From positions 20,140,504-20,204,503 of the forward strand of contig NC_058511.1 in the NCBI RefSeq assembly GCF_020382885.2: a stretch of DNA of 64,000 nucleotides, given 5' to 3'. Origin of the DNA: Scatophagus argus. Taxonomy: Eukaryota > Chordata > Actinopteri > Scatophagidae. Numbering within the stretch: the stretch's first letter is position 1; each line of letters opens with the position of its first letter. The notes below the pieces were generated by a model. That model saw only the letters and a list, made by a program, of their open reading frames with translations, made no database searches and was not told where the DNA came from. This document shows, piece by piece, positions 1-10,492 of this stretch. The position numbers were made by a program, and so were the translations under genes.

Positions 1-1737
1 AGCAAAGGACCCTGGACCCCATACTCCCAGAGCACCTCCCACAGGATGCCACGGGGAACACGGTCGAATGCTTTCTCCAAGTCCACATAACACATGTGGA
101 CCGGTTGGGCAAACTCCCATGAACCCTCAAGCACCCTGCGGAGGAAATAGAGCTGGTCCAGTGTTCCACGACCAGGACGAAAACCGCATTGTTCCTCTTG
201 GATCCGAGGTTTGACTATCGGCCGGACTCTCCTCTCCAATATCCTGGCATAGACTTTCCTGGGGAGGGTGAGGAGTGTGATCCCTCTGTAATTGGAGCAC
301 ACTCTCCTGTGTTTTAAAAAGAGGGACCACCAGCCCGGTCTGCCAGTCCAAGGGCACTGTCCCCGACTGCCATGCGATGCTGCAGAGTCGTGTTAACCAA
401 GACAGCCCCACAACATCCAGAGCCTTAAGGTACCCAGGACGAATCTCATCCACACCCGGTGCTCTGCCACTGAAGAGCTTCCCAACTACCTCAGTGACTT
501 TGGCTTGGGTAATGCGTGGATCCGCCTCAGGGTACTCAGCCTCTCCTTCCATGATGGAAGACATGTCCTCGAAGTATTCCTTCCACCTTCCGACAATATC
601 CCCAGTCGAAGTCAGCAGTTAACCACTTCCACTGTAGACAGTATTAGCAGGGCACTGCTTCCCCCTCCTGAGGCGCCGGATGGTTTGCCAGAATTTCCTC
701 GAGGCCGACCAATAGTCCTCCTCCATGGCCTCCCCGAACTCCTCCCAGACCCGAGTTTTTGTTTCCACAACTGCTCGGGCTGCCGCACGCTTGGCCCTCC
801 GATACCCATCAGCTGCCTCAGGAGTCCCACAAGCCAACCAGGCTCGATAGGACTCCTTCTTCAGCTTGTCGGCATCCCTTACTTCCGGTGTCCACCACCG
901 GGTTCAGGAATTGCCGCCACGACAGGCACCAGAGACCTTACGACCACAGCTCCGAGCAGCAGCTTCCAAAATGGAGGTGGAAAACATGGTCCACTCGGAG
1001 TCAATGTCCCCAACCTCCCTCGGTATCTTGTCAAAGTTCTCCCGGAGATGTGAGTTGAAAACCCCTCTGACGGAGGGTTCCGCCAGACGTCCCCAGCAGA
1101 CCCTCACAATACGTTTGGGTCTGCCAAGTCTGTCCGGCTTCCTCCTCCACCAGCGGATCCAACTCACCACCAGGTGGTGATCGGTGGACAGCTCAGCCCC
1201 TCTCTTCACCTGAGTGTCCAAAACATATGGCCGAAGACCAGATGACACGACCACGAAGTCGATCATTGACCTACGACCCAGGGTGTCCTGGTGCCATGTG
1301 CATTGATGGACACCCTTATACATGAACATGGTGTTCGTCATGGACAAACTGTGACTAGCACAGAAATCCACTCAGGTTGAGATCAGGGAGGCCCCTCCAG
1401 ATATCACTGTCGTCGCCCACGTGGGCATTGAAGTCCCCCAGTAGAACTATGGAGTCCCCGGTTGGAGCACATTCCAGTACCCTTCCCAGGGACTCCAAGA
1501 AAGCCGGGTACTCTTCACTGCTGTTTGGCCCATAGGCTGAAACAACAGTGAGAGGCCTATCCCTGACCCGAAGGCATAGGGAAACGACTCTTGTTCACCA
1601 GGGAGAACTCCAACACCTGGCAGCTAAGCTGGGGGGCTATGAGCAAGCCTACACCAGCTCGCCACCTCACACCATGGGAGACTCCAGAGTAGAAGAGAGT
1701 CCAGCCTCTCTCCTCTGCAATGTCGTATTGCTGCCCT
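1..1737 (-). mobile_element. Degraded LINE (non-LTR retrotransposon), 5'-truncated, runs off the window edge
   Basis: Read on the minus strand from about 1737 downward, the translation gives an endonuclease domain (pieces such as RAGVGLLIAPQLS, GVHQCTWHQDTLGRRSMIDF and [16 protein letters not shown]), a linker (WEEFGEAMEEDYWSASRKFW, RRLRRGKQC), and the start of reverse transcriptase (GRAPGVDEIRPGYLKALDVV, SGTVPLDWQTG). Positions 1-300 continue into the RT region that reads like CGFRPGRGTLDQL. At least four frame changes and stops break the frame, so the copy is dead. It lies just upstream of the NLR leucine-rich-repeat exons and probably sits in an intron of that gene. The same family recurs at 12750-13093 and 38835-40060. 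I do not assign the clade; it is distinct from the L2 and Rex1 copies in this window. Confidence 0.9.
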
Positions 1738-1873
1738 CTAGTGTTTGATTTCACTGCTGATTTGACAGTTACTCATTAACTCATTAGGGACAGCCAGCGA
1801 GATATGATATATTTTATGTTGTATACAACAGAAATCGTATCAGAGTTTGTCTTTATCACTAACTCTCCTTCAG

Positions 1874-2047
1874 GCTGAGTGGCTGTAATCTGTCAGAGAG
1901 AAGCTGTGAAGCTCTGTCCTCAGTTCTCAGCTCCCAGTCCTCTAGTCTGAGAGAGCTGGACCTGAGTAACAACCACCTGCAGGATTCAGGAGTGAAGCTG
2001 CTGTCTGCTGGACTGAAGAGTCCAAACTGTCAGCTGGAGACTCTCAG
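1874..2047 (+). CDS. NLR LRR exon 1
   Basis: This is 174 bases (58 codons) between a CTCCTTCAG acceptor and an AG|GTCAGG donor. It encodes a 28+29-residue double LRR unit with LRELDLSNN and [11 protein letters not shown]. Its sequence is very close to the exon at 2202. Confidence 0.88.
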
Positions 2048-4424
2048 GTCAGGATTAATTAATTTATGAAGAATGAACTATCATTGTTTCTGGTTTTGTC
2101 ATCACTGTTCTCCAGTCATTTAATGACCATTTTTGTTCAGATAAATATAGATCTAAACCACACAGAAATGTTTTCTTATATGTCCTGTATGTTTTGTTTA
2201 GGCTGAGTGGCTGTAATCTGTCAAGGAGAAGCTGTGATGCTCTGTCCTCAGTTCTCAGCTCCCAGTCCTCTAGTCTGAGAGAGCTGGACCTGAGTAACAA
2301 CGACCTGCAGGATTCAGGAGTGAAGCTGCTGTCTGCTGGACTGACAAATCCAACCTGTAAAATGGAGACTCTCAGGTCAGGAATCAGCTTCTGTTTAACA
2401 GCTGTCCATGTCAGTTTTGTTGGACATATACATGATATATACATATCCACCAATCTGTTTGCGTCTGTCTGTGTGTGTGTGTGTCTCCAGGTTGTCAGGC
2501 TGTATGATCACACAGGAAGGGTGTACTTCTCTGGCCTCAGCTCTGAGATCCAACCCCTCCCATCTGAGAGAGCTGGACCTGAGCTACAATCATCCAGGAG
2601 ACTCAGGAGTGGAGCTGCTGTCTGCTGGACTGGAGGATCCACACTGGAGACTGGACACTCTCGGGTATGAACAGACAACAAGAGCTCACACACAGTTTGT
2701 CTGTCACAGTGACAAGCTGAGGACTGTTGGTTCACAGTGTGGACCAGCAGCACTGCTGATAACAGTGAAGACAGTAACTGATGTGCTGAGAGTCCCTGTC
2801 CCCACTGAGACTGACCTCCTCACTAATATCACACCAGGATCTGCTGTCCATCATTTACTGACCACCACACACACTCTGTGACAAATACAGTCAAAACGAT
2901 TTATGAATGAAAAAAATATAAATGTGATGTGAGTTATGAAGGAGATGATGCACAGGCAGACATGGAGCTCCTTTGGGCCACACAAATGGATGGAGAGGCC
3001 ACGAAGCAGAAGCTGACCATCTCTAAGGTTCTTCCAGCACATCAAAAGGCTCTGAAGGTTCTGCCTGATGTCCTCACAGTCAAATCTGTCCTTCAGTGTC
3101 TTCACTGCTGTGTCTCAGCATTTCTTTTCCACTGGAAAGATGACTAAAGGCGAGTGCAGACCAGCTGGAGACTGACGGCGCTCAGTGGCTTTGGTGTTTC
3201 AGTGTGGACTCTGGAAGCTCCTGACAGGCCAGATCAAACTTTCTTCAATTGCTGATCAATCAGGAAACGAATCAAACGTGAGCTCAAACTGAAGGTCAGA
3301 GAACAATCGATCTATCAGAAAAACACATATTTAGCAGGTTTGTGTGCATCATGAATCACACAGTTTGGGAGCTTCATCACATGTGAGTCACAGTCAGAAA
3401 AGTGGATGTCAGCTGGTTTCTTCTTCTCTTGTTGTTTTCTTCTGAATGTTTGATGTCAAGTTGAACTGAGTCTGTGTATGAAATGTGTTTTCTAAATGCA
3501 GCTGTTTTGTCTTCATGGTGGATCTGAGTGAAGGTTGATGAAGATCATTGATGAGGAAGCTTCTGAAGGTTCATTCTGACTTTGTTTCTTCCTCCAGGGT
3601 GGAACATGGTGGACAGCAGAGGCTGAAACCTGGTGTGAGGAAGTGTAAGTGTGTGTTGACTTTGATTGATGAAAACAAGGCAGCACATGTTAAAGTAGTT
3701 TCAGTCTAAAGCTTGTGTATCTGCATTCAGCTCTCAGTTTGATAGAAGATCCAACAAGATGAGTCAGTGTGAAGTTTTGATCTAATGAACAGTCAGTCTG
3801 TTAATGAAGCAACAAATGAAGCCATCAGGTGTGTTAGATGATAAACTGCTGCTGTATTGTGTCTTGTTCTCTCCATCAGGGGCCTGTGAACTCACAGTGG
3901 ACACAAACACAGTAAACACAAACCTCAAACTGTCTGACAACAACAGGAAGGTGACACGAGTGACAGAGGAGCAGCCTCATCCTGATCATCCAGAGAGGTT
4001 TGACTGGCATCAGCTGCTGTGCAGAACTGGTCTGACTGGTCGCTGCTACTGGGAGGTTGAGTGGACTGGAGGAGTTGATATATCAGTGACTTACAGAGGA
4101 ATCAGAAGGAAAGGAAACAATGATGACTGTGTGTTTGGAGCGAATAATCAGTCCTGGTGTCTGAGGTGCTCTGATGTTGGTTTCTCTGTCTGTCACAATA
4201 AGAGAAGAACAGACCTCCCCTCCTCCTCCTCCTCCTCCTCCTCTGTCTCTCACAGAGTTGCAGTGTATGTGGACTGTCCTGCTGGCACTCTGTCCTTCTA
4301 CAGAGTCTCCTCTGACACACTGATCCACCTCCACACCTTCAACACCACATTCACTGAACCTCTTTATGCTGGATTTGGGTTCTGGTCGTTCAGTTTCTCC
4401 TCAGTGTCTCTGTGTTCAGTGTAG
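1874..4424 (+). CDS. 3' end of a fish NLRC3-like NLR gene (LRR exons plus PRY-SPRY/B30.2)
   Basis: Five exons can be joined: 1874-2047, 2202-2375, 2491-2664, 3598-3644 and 3880-4424, all with AG/GT borders and compatible phases (each LRR exon begins with the last base of a codon and ends after two bases). The product end is three ribonuclease-inhibitor-type LRR units, a short linker reading [15 protein letters not shown], and a PRY-SPRY domain that stops at 4422-4424. This order is the known 3' architecture of the large teleost NLR-B30.2 family, cytosolic pattern-recognition receptors with FISNA and NACHT domains further upstream. No FISNA, NACHT or pyrin exon is visible here: a LINE occupies 1-1737, so upstream exons are either beyond the left edge or lost. 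Whether this is a functional gene or a 3' fragment cannot be decided. The exons themselves show no stop or frameshift. Confidence 0.85.
2202..2375 (+). CDS. NLR LRR exon 2
   Basis: This is 174 bases with the same phases as the exon at 1874. By eye the two are about 93% identical, and the differences cluster in the last 35 bases. The donor is AG|GTCAGG. This looks like a recent tandem exon duplication, as is usual in this receptor family. Confidence 0.88.
2491..2664 (+). CDS. NLR LRR exon 3
   Basis: This is 174 bases after a GTGTCTCCAG acceptor, with donor GG|GTATGA. It encodes [20 protein letters not shown] followed by LRELDLSYN, the usual last LRR type of these genes. A short (GT)n run lies in the preceding intron at about 2467-2484. 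Confidence 0.88.
2665..3597 (+). other. NLR intron before the linker exon
   Basis: There is no convincing exon here. The stretch 2926-3147 is open for 72 codons on the plus strand ([16 protein letters not shown] onward) but has no recognised domain. I believe this intron sequence recurs in other fish NLR genes, which would explain a chance open frame; that is recollection, not something shown here. Confidence 0.4.
3598..3644 (+). CDS. NLR linker exon between LRRs and PRY-SPRY
   Basis: This 47-base exon follows TTTCTTCCTCCAG and precedes the strong donor GTAAGT. It reads [16 protein letters not shown] and ends after one base of the next codon. That codon is completed as TGG (W) by the exon at 3880. 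The short basic linker before ACEL is typical of B30.2-bearing fish NLRs. Confidence 0.85.
3880..4424 (+). CDS. NLR PRY-SPRY (B30.2) exon
   Basis: The acceptor CTCCATCAG is followed by a frame reading [12 protein letters not shown] (PRY start), [39 protein letters not shown] (a hallmark of SPRY), [20 protein letters not shown], and YAGFGFW near the end, then stop TAG. A run of eight serines, encoded by a (TCC)n tract at about 4218-4242, interrupts the loop before HRVAVYVD. The tract is length-variable DNA inside a domain used for ligand recognition in related proteins. The domain is otherwise complete, about 180 residues. Confidence 0.9.
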
Positions 4425-4497
4425 GAGGGAGAGTCTCCTCCTGTTAGAGAAACACACACACACACACTTTTTGTGAGGCACACTGACTCGTTATCAC

Positions 4498-4503
4498 AAT
4501 AAA
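4498..4503 (+). promoter_or_regulatory. Poly(A) signal AATAAA of the NLR gene
   Basis: AATAAA lies 74 bases after the stop codon, preceded by a (CA)n run, on the coding strand. It is the first such signal downstream and a plausible 3' processing site. Confidence 0.6.
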
Positions 4504-5194
4504 GTGTTTGAATTTAGTGTTTTTGCTGACTGCACTACACACATACAGTTTGAAATAACTTGAAATCCTTTTAAATGTGTTTTCATTCAGGTTTTGTAAC
4601 AAAGATTTTAGTTTGATGTTTTCTGTACTTTACAATCTGAATTGATTTCTCACATAAATAAGCGAGTTTATCCAATAAAATCAGGTTCCAGACTCTCACA
4701 TCATCTACAGATTTTTTCCTGATCACTTTGATATTAATGTTGATGTTATTGGTGTGTAATTGATCCTGGGAAGGTTGAAAGCTGTCAGAAATCCTTCAGA
4801 GTCATTTCCACAGTAAATCTGTGTATATGAATGGATGGAGGTGAGTGTCAGTGTTCCAGGGATATAAGAAACATGTTGATGAGACATTCTGACACTTCTG
4901 TCAAAATCAACTCATATTGTAAAACATCAAAATGTTCATTTTCATGCATTTTGTCTTTCTTCTTCACTTCTGCTGTTTGACTTGGGGACTCGTTCACAAA
5001 CGAGGGTGGATGGGCTCAACCTTGGAGACAGGATGAGGAGCTCATAAATCCTGAAGGAGTATGAAGTTGATCTATTGTTGATCTGCATTTGAAGACGTCA
5101 GTTTCATTTCCTTCTGGAGGTGTTAAAGTCCCCATCAAGGGGATCCTCAGGCACCTGAGGCTGAACCTCCCCGGGCTGACCACCGTCGCTCCTG
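4504..5194. other. Intergenic stretch after the NLR gene
   Basis: No coding exon is recognised. The DNA is AT-rich with a second AATAAA near 4675. From about 4990 the composition becomes more GC-rich up to the LINE start. Confidence 0.4.
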
Positions 5195-6395
5195 CCTGGT
5201 GCCTGCTGGTGAGTCTCACTCTCTTCTCGTACCACAGGGCTGTGTGCTGAGCCCATTCCTCTATTCCCTCTTCACCCATGACTGTAGGCCTGCATATGGA
5301 TCCAATTCCATCATCAAATTTGCTGATGACACCACAGTTATTGGCCTCATCAGCCACGACAATGAGACAGCCTACAGGGAGGAGGTACAGCACCTGGCCA
5401 CATGGTGTGCAGACAACAACCTGCTCCTTAACACCAGCAAGACAAAGGAGCTCATTGTGGACTTCAGGAGGGAGAGAGGAGGCACGCATGCCCCCATACA
5501 CATCAACGGGATGACGGTTGAACGTGTCTCCAGCTTTAAGTTCCTGGGGACCTGCATCTCAGAGGACCTGACCTGGACCACCAACACCTCCAGCCTTGTG
5601 AAGAAGGCTCACCAGCGCCTCTTTTTCCTGAGGACACTCAAGAAACACCATCTGTCTTCAGCCATCCAGGTGAACTTTTACCGCTGTGCAATTGAAAGTA
5701 TCCTGACCAGCTGTGTCACAGTATGGTATGGGAACTGCTCGGTTGCAGACCGCAAGTATCCTCAAGGACTCCTCCCACCCTGCTCGTGGTCTGTTTGCAC
5801 TCTTGCCGTCTGGCAGGCGCTTCATGAGCCTCAAGGCCAGGACCAGCAGGCTGAGCAACAGCTTCTTCCCCAGGGCTGTCTCCTTACTGAACTCAGCCCC
5901 CCACTAACACCCTCACCCTACACCACACTCCACTACACCACCCTATCCTAACTGAGTACTACGTACTGAGTTTTGCACTAGTTCCTCTACCTCACTGTTA
6001 ATATAGTTAGCCTACTGCCTATCGCTGTACACACCATATTGTCCATTGCACTAGTGATTTATAGCTTAATATAACATCTCTAAATATCATTTGTAAATTG
6101 TGTTATAGTTTCCGCCTACACTGGATGCACATATCCATCTGTATAGCATGTTCATAGTACTTAGAAACCATGTATATTATGACAACTACCTGTATATCAT
6201 GTTTATAGTATATCTGTAGCATAGACACCTGTACATACCCTGTACATACTGTAAATTACTGTATACCTGGCACTTACTGCTTATTGCACTTCTGGTTAGA
6301 TGCCAAACTGCGTTTCGTTGCATTGTACTTGTACATGTGTAATGACAATAAAGTTGAATCGAATCTAATCTAATCTAATCTAATCTAATCTAATT
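5195..6395 (+). mobile_element. L2/CR1-type LINE, 5'-truncated, with 3' UTR and tail
   Basis: The plus-strand translation from about 5217 gives the C-terminal half of reverse transcriptase: QGCVLSPFLYSLFTHDC, then FADDTTVIGLI (the catalytic ADD), KTKELIVDFR, INGMTVERVSSFKFLG, HQRLFFLRTLKKH, and LTSCVTVWYGNCSVADRK. After VADRK the frame shifts, and a stretch that family members normally carry is missing before ILKDSSHPARGLFALLPSGR and FFPRAVSLLNS. The 3' UTR runs to an AATAAAG motif near 6348 and a (CTAAT)n tail. The copy is 5'-truncated and inactive. Confidence 0.88.
6364..6395 (+). repeat. (CTAAT)n tail of the LINE
   Basis: About six tandem CTAAT units directly follow the LINE 3' UTR. Short tandem repeats of this kind form the 3' end of L2/CR1-type elements in place of a long poly(A). 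Confidence 0.8.
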
Positions 6396-6429
6396 ACTGC
6401 CAGCCTAACATTTTAAGTTTGTTTATCTG

Positions 6430-6677
6430 GAAACTAAATCTGTTAAAACAACAGGGATGAAAGTGTATCCCTCAGAGGAAAATGATTCAGGAGAGTGTAG
6501 TTCACTGAGTGATTCATCCACCGAGTGATTCAGGCGTTGGCGAGGCGGCACAGTCAGCGTGTGGTCCCTCCCTCCCTGCAGCGGCTGCTGTGCTGCTGAC
6601 AGCTCAACTGAACTGTGAAACGAACGAATCACTTGAGGCAGTGATTCGATTCATCGTTCACGAACGACACAACACTA
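6430..6677 (+). mobile_element. Terminal fragment of a hAT-type DNA transposon
   Basis: The segment ends in CGTTCACGAACGACACAACA then CTA, whose reverse complement begins TAGTGTTGTGTCGTTCG. I recognise this as a terminal inverted repeat shared by many fish hAT-type elements, with the palindromic GTTCACGAAC inside. Several GATTCA/GAATC direct and inverted motifs sit in the interior. The matching opposite end was not found, so this is a one-ended remnant. Confidence 0.45.
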
Positions 6678-6949
6678 GCAGGAGAGAGAATTGCTACATA
6701 GTCACACACACAGGAAAGGTGAGAGAAATGAGCGACAGAAAACAGTAAAATTTGGACACGTTTTAATATAACTGATAGTTGGAGGGCAAAGTGCAGACTT
6801 TGCAAAATGAAAATTTCGTGCATTTGGTACCTGGGCCTTCAGTGGGGACATACCTGCCTTCGTCCACCTCTTAATACAACCACCATCATGTAGCAATTAT
6901 TAAAAGAAAAAAACAAAAAACAGTGTGCTGTGGCGAGGTGTAAACTATG

Positions 6950-8350
6950 GAGAATGGAGATTATAGCTGCGACAGCGCCACCTGGGGAATTACACCCCAG
7001 GAAATCTGAGCAAAACTGTGTTTAGTTATATAGATCAAGGCCACGCAGGTTTAAACACCACAGAGCGAGACGGCTTCAAATCAAAGATAATTTATTGACA
7101 AAATAGTGTAAGACAAAGCATAGATTGAACCAGTTACACACCAGGTAAATACACACTAAAAGAAACCATTGGGCACGATAAATGAAACCGGGCTGCGGCT
7201 ACCGTGCGGCAGGACAACCAGAAGAGAAAGGAGGGGGAGGTCCTCAAAATAATCACCGTGAAACTGCAAACACACGCACACAAAATCAAGAAAAAAAGGG
7301 GATTGGGGGGGTCGTGAAGAGCGCACCACCACCGGGAATTAACCGCCGCAGGGAGCCTACAACACCTGGCTGCAAAAGAAACAAAAGTTAATAAAACAAG
7401 GGTGAACTAAACAAACATTTACCTAAATAAAAGGAAAAAACAAAAGGAAAACAATTTAAATAAACTCATCAATACAATGAAAAGGACCAACACAATTACA
7501 ATCACACCACCGGGACCCGCATCGGTGGCGTGAGCACCATACGGTCACAAAACAGTCAGTGCCACGCTCAAGCGCATAACGCGGAGCGGGCCCAGGCAGC
7601 GCTCAACAAGACGGACAAAGGCGGAGGGCGCTTCAGTCACGCCAGCCGCCGGAGTCCGGACCAACAAGGAAAACGACCCAGGAGCAAGAGAGGAAACAAA
7701 ACCCACAAGTCAAAACAGCAGTGTGGACCCAGGGAAGGGTGGCTGATTATAGCCGGCAATTTACCATGGAGGCACACAAACTAACTTTGCGCGTAAGTTA
7801 CGTAACTGAAACAAATTCATACGCAGCACTCCGTCAGGCTACAGTCACGCCAAAAAGAGGCAGAGGACAACCAGCTCGTGCTCACTCAGCTGCACCAAAA
7901 CACCAGAAAAGAATCAGCTGGGAACTGAGAAACAAAGCCGCTGAACGGCGGACAGTCGCGAACTTACCGAAAGGAGCAGGCGAGCACCTCCAGGAGAGGC
8001 CTCCCCGGAGCGATGCATCCTCACGGCCCCGGCAGCCGGTCGCGCTATACAGAGCCAAGATCGCGTCACCAAAACGAGCGCTCTATGCACACACGAGCAA
8101 TGGAAGACTAACAGAATGCGTTACCTGAATGAAGAGGACCGTGCACCCGCAACGGCCACGCCAAACAATCACGGTGGTCACACCAAACCGGTGGCCACCG
8201 GAAGGAAGCGGAGGAAGAGGAAAAGGCAGGTGTATCTGCACCTCTCTAGGGACACATAGTGCCGCCCCTCAATCAGGACGCTCAGTGGGTTGACACGGTG
8301 CCATGTAATGGCAGGGAGAGAGACGACCTGTCACACTAGCTAGCTATGCT
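6950..8350. other. Unclassified GC-rich stretch with two open frames, possibly a mobile-element remnant
   Basis: This stretch is clearly richer in G+C and CpG than its surroundings. It holds two overlapping open frames on the plus strand (7530-7784 and 7721-8128) whose translations are basic and low-complexity, with no domain I recognise. The motif GCGCCACCTGGGG occurs at the left side (about 6973) and GTGCCGCCCCTC at the right (about 8260). No clean terminal inverted repeats or target duplications were found. It could be a non-autonomous element, part of an LTR, or an old CpG island. Confidence 0.3.
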
Positions 8351-8527
8351 ATTTCTGATTAAGCTTAACTTGGGGCTTTCTGCCGTCAGAGGTGCAGTCA
8401 AGTGTCGTTACCCTGTTAGCCAAGTTTACTTCACATGATACTGCATTTCAGGATGTCTATAAACACCCTTATTTATTTATGCGGTTTCCCTCTCATTTAC
8501 ACGTAAACGGTTCTCGTCGGTTTCCAG

Positions 8528-8881
8528 GTTCAAGATTTAGATGATCAACCATCCACCAGCTAGTCTGTAGACTCTGCAACAGGTCCCAGCCCTGACCAGC
8601 AACAACCATCAACTACCAGTTCAGGTACAGATACAACTCCACACACAACCACCGCTTCTGAAAGCACAGTGAGTCCTGTCACTGAGAGGCCATCAGCAAG
8701 TGACACTGTAGAGACATATGTGCCCCCCCCAACTGATCCTGCTCTGTGGTCAGCTCACATTTTAGATGCTGATCGTGTGGAGATTGTGCGGAGAGGTCCT
8801 TTAAAAGTCAGCTCTGGTGGTTGTGAAAATGTCTGTAACATAGTTCTATTGAATAGCAGAATGATCTCTGTACTGAGATGG
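8528..8881 (+). pseudogene. Fragment of a hAT-derived (TTF/ZMYM1-like) transposase gene, N-terminal region
   Basis: After a plausible acceptor TTTCCAG the frame reads VQDLDDQPSTS, a stop, then a Ser/Thr/Pro-rich tract, and TDPALWSAHILDADRVEIV followed by RRGP. In hAT-derived ZMYM1-like proteins this is the conserved block just before the TTF-type zinc finger. The zinc finger, the DDE-like domain and the hAT dimerisation domain are absent, because the sequence becomes AT-rich from about 8820. The in-frame TAG near 8562 and the loss of everything downstream mark it as a dead fragment. Confidence 0.5.
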
Positions 8882-9820
8882 TAAAGTCCCTCTGTTGAGT
8901 AAATTCTGTTGTGCAGTTATTTGTTCTTATGTGTAGTTATTTACTGGAGAAATTTGCACATTATTACTTACAAGGGTGTATACTTGAATAATTTGTTCTG
9001 TGTTTACAATGTTTAGTTCGATGTTCAGTCTACAGTACAGTACAAATCTTTGTTTATAATAATGGTGGTTGTGTTTATTTATCATTATAACCTTTCTTAA
9101 CTTCATGTTTGGTGTCATTATTAATTCAGAAGTATTTATTCAAAACATTAATATTGATGAGTTGTTTTGGAAATAAAGGGAATCGCACTGATAAATTCTG
9201 AATTATTGTTCATTCCGGGGGGAGGGGGGCACCACAAAGCATTTGTGCTGAGGGCACCCAAATGGCTAGCAACGGCACTGTGTGCATTTCTTGAGAAATT
9301 CCCATAACAGTTAGACAGCTAATTTTTAGAGCCACATCCAAACTCCTCACAACAGGGTCTGTAGGTTATCTTGAGCAAATGGGTGATGATTTTCTGGAAG
9401 CTTCACTGTTACGTTTTTTAGGTTAAGTACCATCTAATTCCTCTGTATTCAAGAGTAGGAAGACATTTCTACAGCTGATATCTCTAAACTCTGCAGCTCT
9501 CACCAAAAATTTCTGGATGCAGAAACTTTAAAACATACATTTTTTAGGCTGCAATCCACCACTGCAAGAGTGTCATCATTTCTTCAGTATTTTGTAAGTA
9601 AAAATGTGACAATCTGTATTTATTTCAGTGTCTCGCAGAACTGGTGTGACTGAGGTTTGGCTTCTAAAATCTCATTCTAAAGCCTTCGTCAGCAGACAGC
9701 GATGGCGTACTGATGTTATCTTGCATTACTGGTGTCAGACTTTCTTTCTACTTGAACTACTTAAATGTAAACCCTGCCAGCAGCATTAAAACTGACCCTC
9801 CTGGTTGTGTTTCTGGACAG
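8882..9820. other. AT-rich spacer
   Basis: No gene is recognised. A G-run (GGGGGGAGGGGGG) lies at about 9218. No upstream SLC22 exon, expected to end in a sequence like TAELFPT, is visible. Confidence 0.4.
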
Positions 9821-10021
9821 GCAGTGTGGTACAGGCTACACCTCGTGTATCTGTCGCATCGGCAGTTCATTGGCTCCCACGATCATGTTGCTGGAGGACG
9901 TCCGGCTTCTCCTGCCGCCGCTGATCTTCGCTGGGACGGGAATCGGCAGCTTGGTCTTCGTGCTCCCTGAGACGCTCAACTTCCGTCCGCCTGAAAACAT
10001 CTTGGATGTCAAGGAGGGAAG
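9821..10021 (+). CDS. SLC22-family organic ion transporter, penultimate exon (partial gene)
   Basis: After the acceptor TTTCTGGACAG the frame reads [38 protein letters not shown], then [19 protein letters not shown]. This is the C-terminal transmembrane pair (TM11-TM12) of the SLC22 organic anion/cation transporters, major-facilitator plasma-membrane carriers; the LPET motif after TM12 is a family signature. The frame can stop at 10023-10025, but AG|GTAGAG at 10021 is a usable donor joining in phase to 10493. No earlier SLC22 exon is visible between the NLR gene and here. This is therefore either an orphaned 3' fragment or a gene with a very long preceding intron. The member cannot be named from one exon. 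Confidence 0.75.
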
Positions 10022-10492
10022 GTAGAGGGTTTCCGTGTTGCTGTCTGTCTGAAGGAGATTTTACGGCTCCATCTCTTTGCTCTGGTGGAGTCAAACATCT
10101 GAGCTCCATGCAGGAAACTGGAGATTGTGTTACCATGTGTGCATATTGTAGAAGGGTTCTTGAAAACAGTGGTCCCAGACTTTTTCACTTCCAGGACCCA
10201 CATACACAAATTAAACACTGACTAAATCTAATGATCACTCTGTGTCATTAAAAGCTGACACAGAGTGAGCTGAATGTAAATTTGTGTGGTTGGTAGTTAC
10301 ACATATAACCCAAGTTCTATGCTCTCCTTGTCTTTACACAGTGGCAGTACACTCAGTTAGAAATACAATCAAACACACACATAATACTGCAGGTGACCTG
10401 GTAAAGCCACGGCTTCCAACCAATCAGAATCCAGGCTCCTCAGAGGTCACGATCTAGTGACTACGTTCCTCTTTTTCTTTCTTTCTGTTTAG

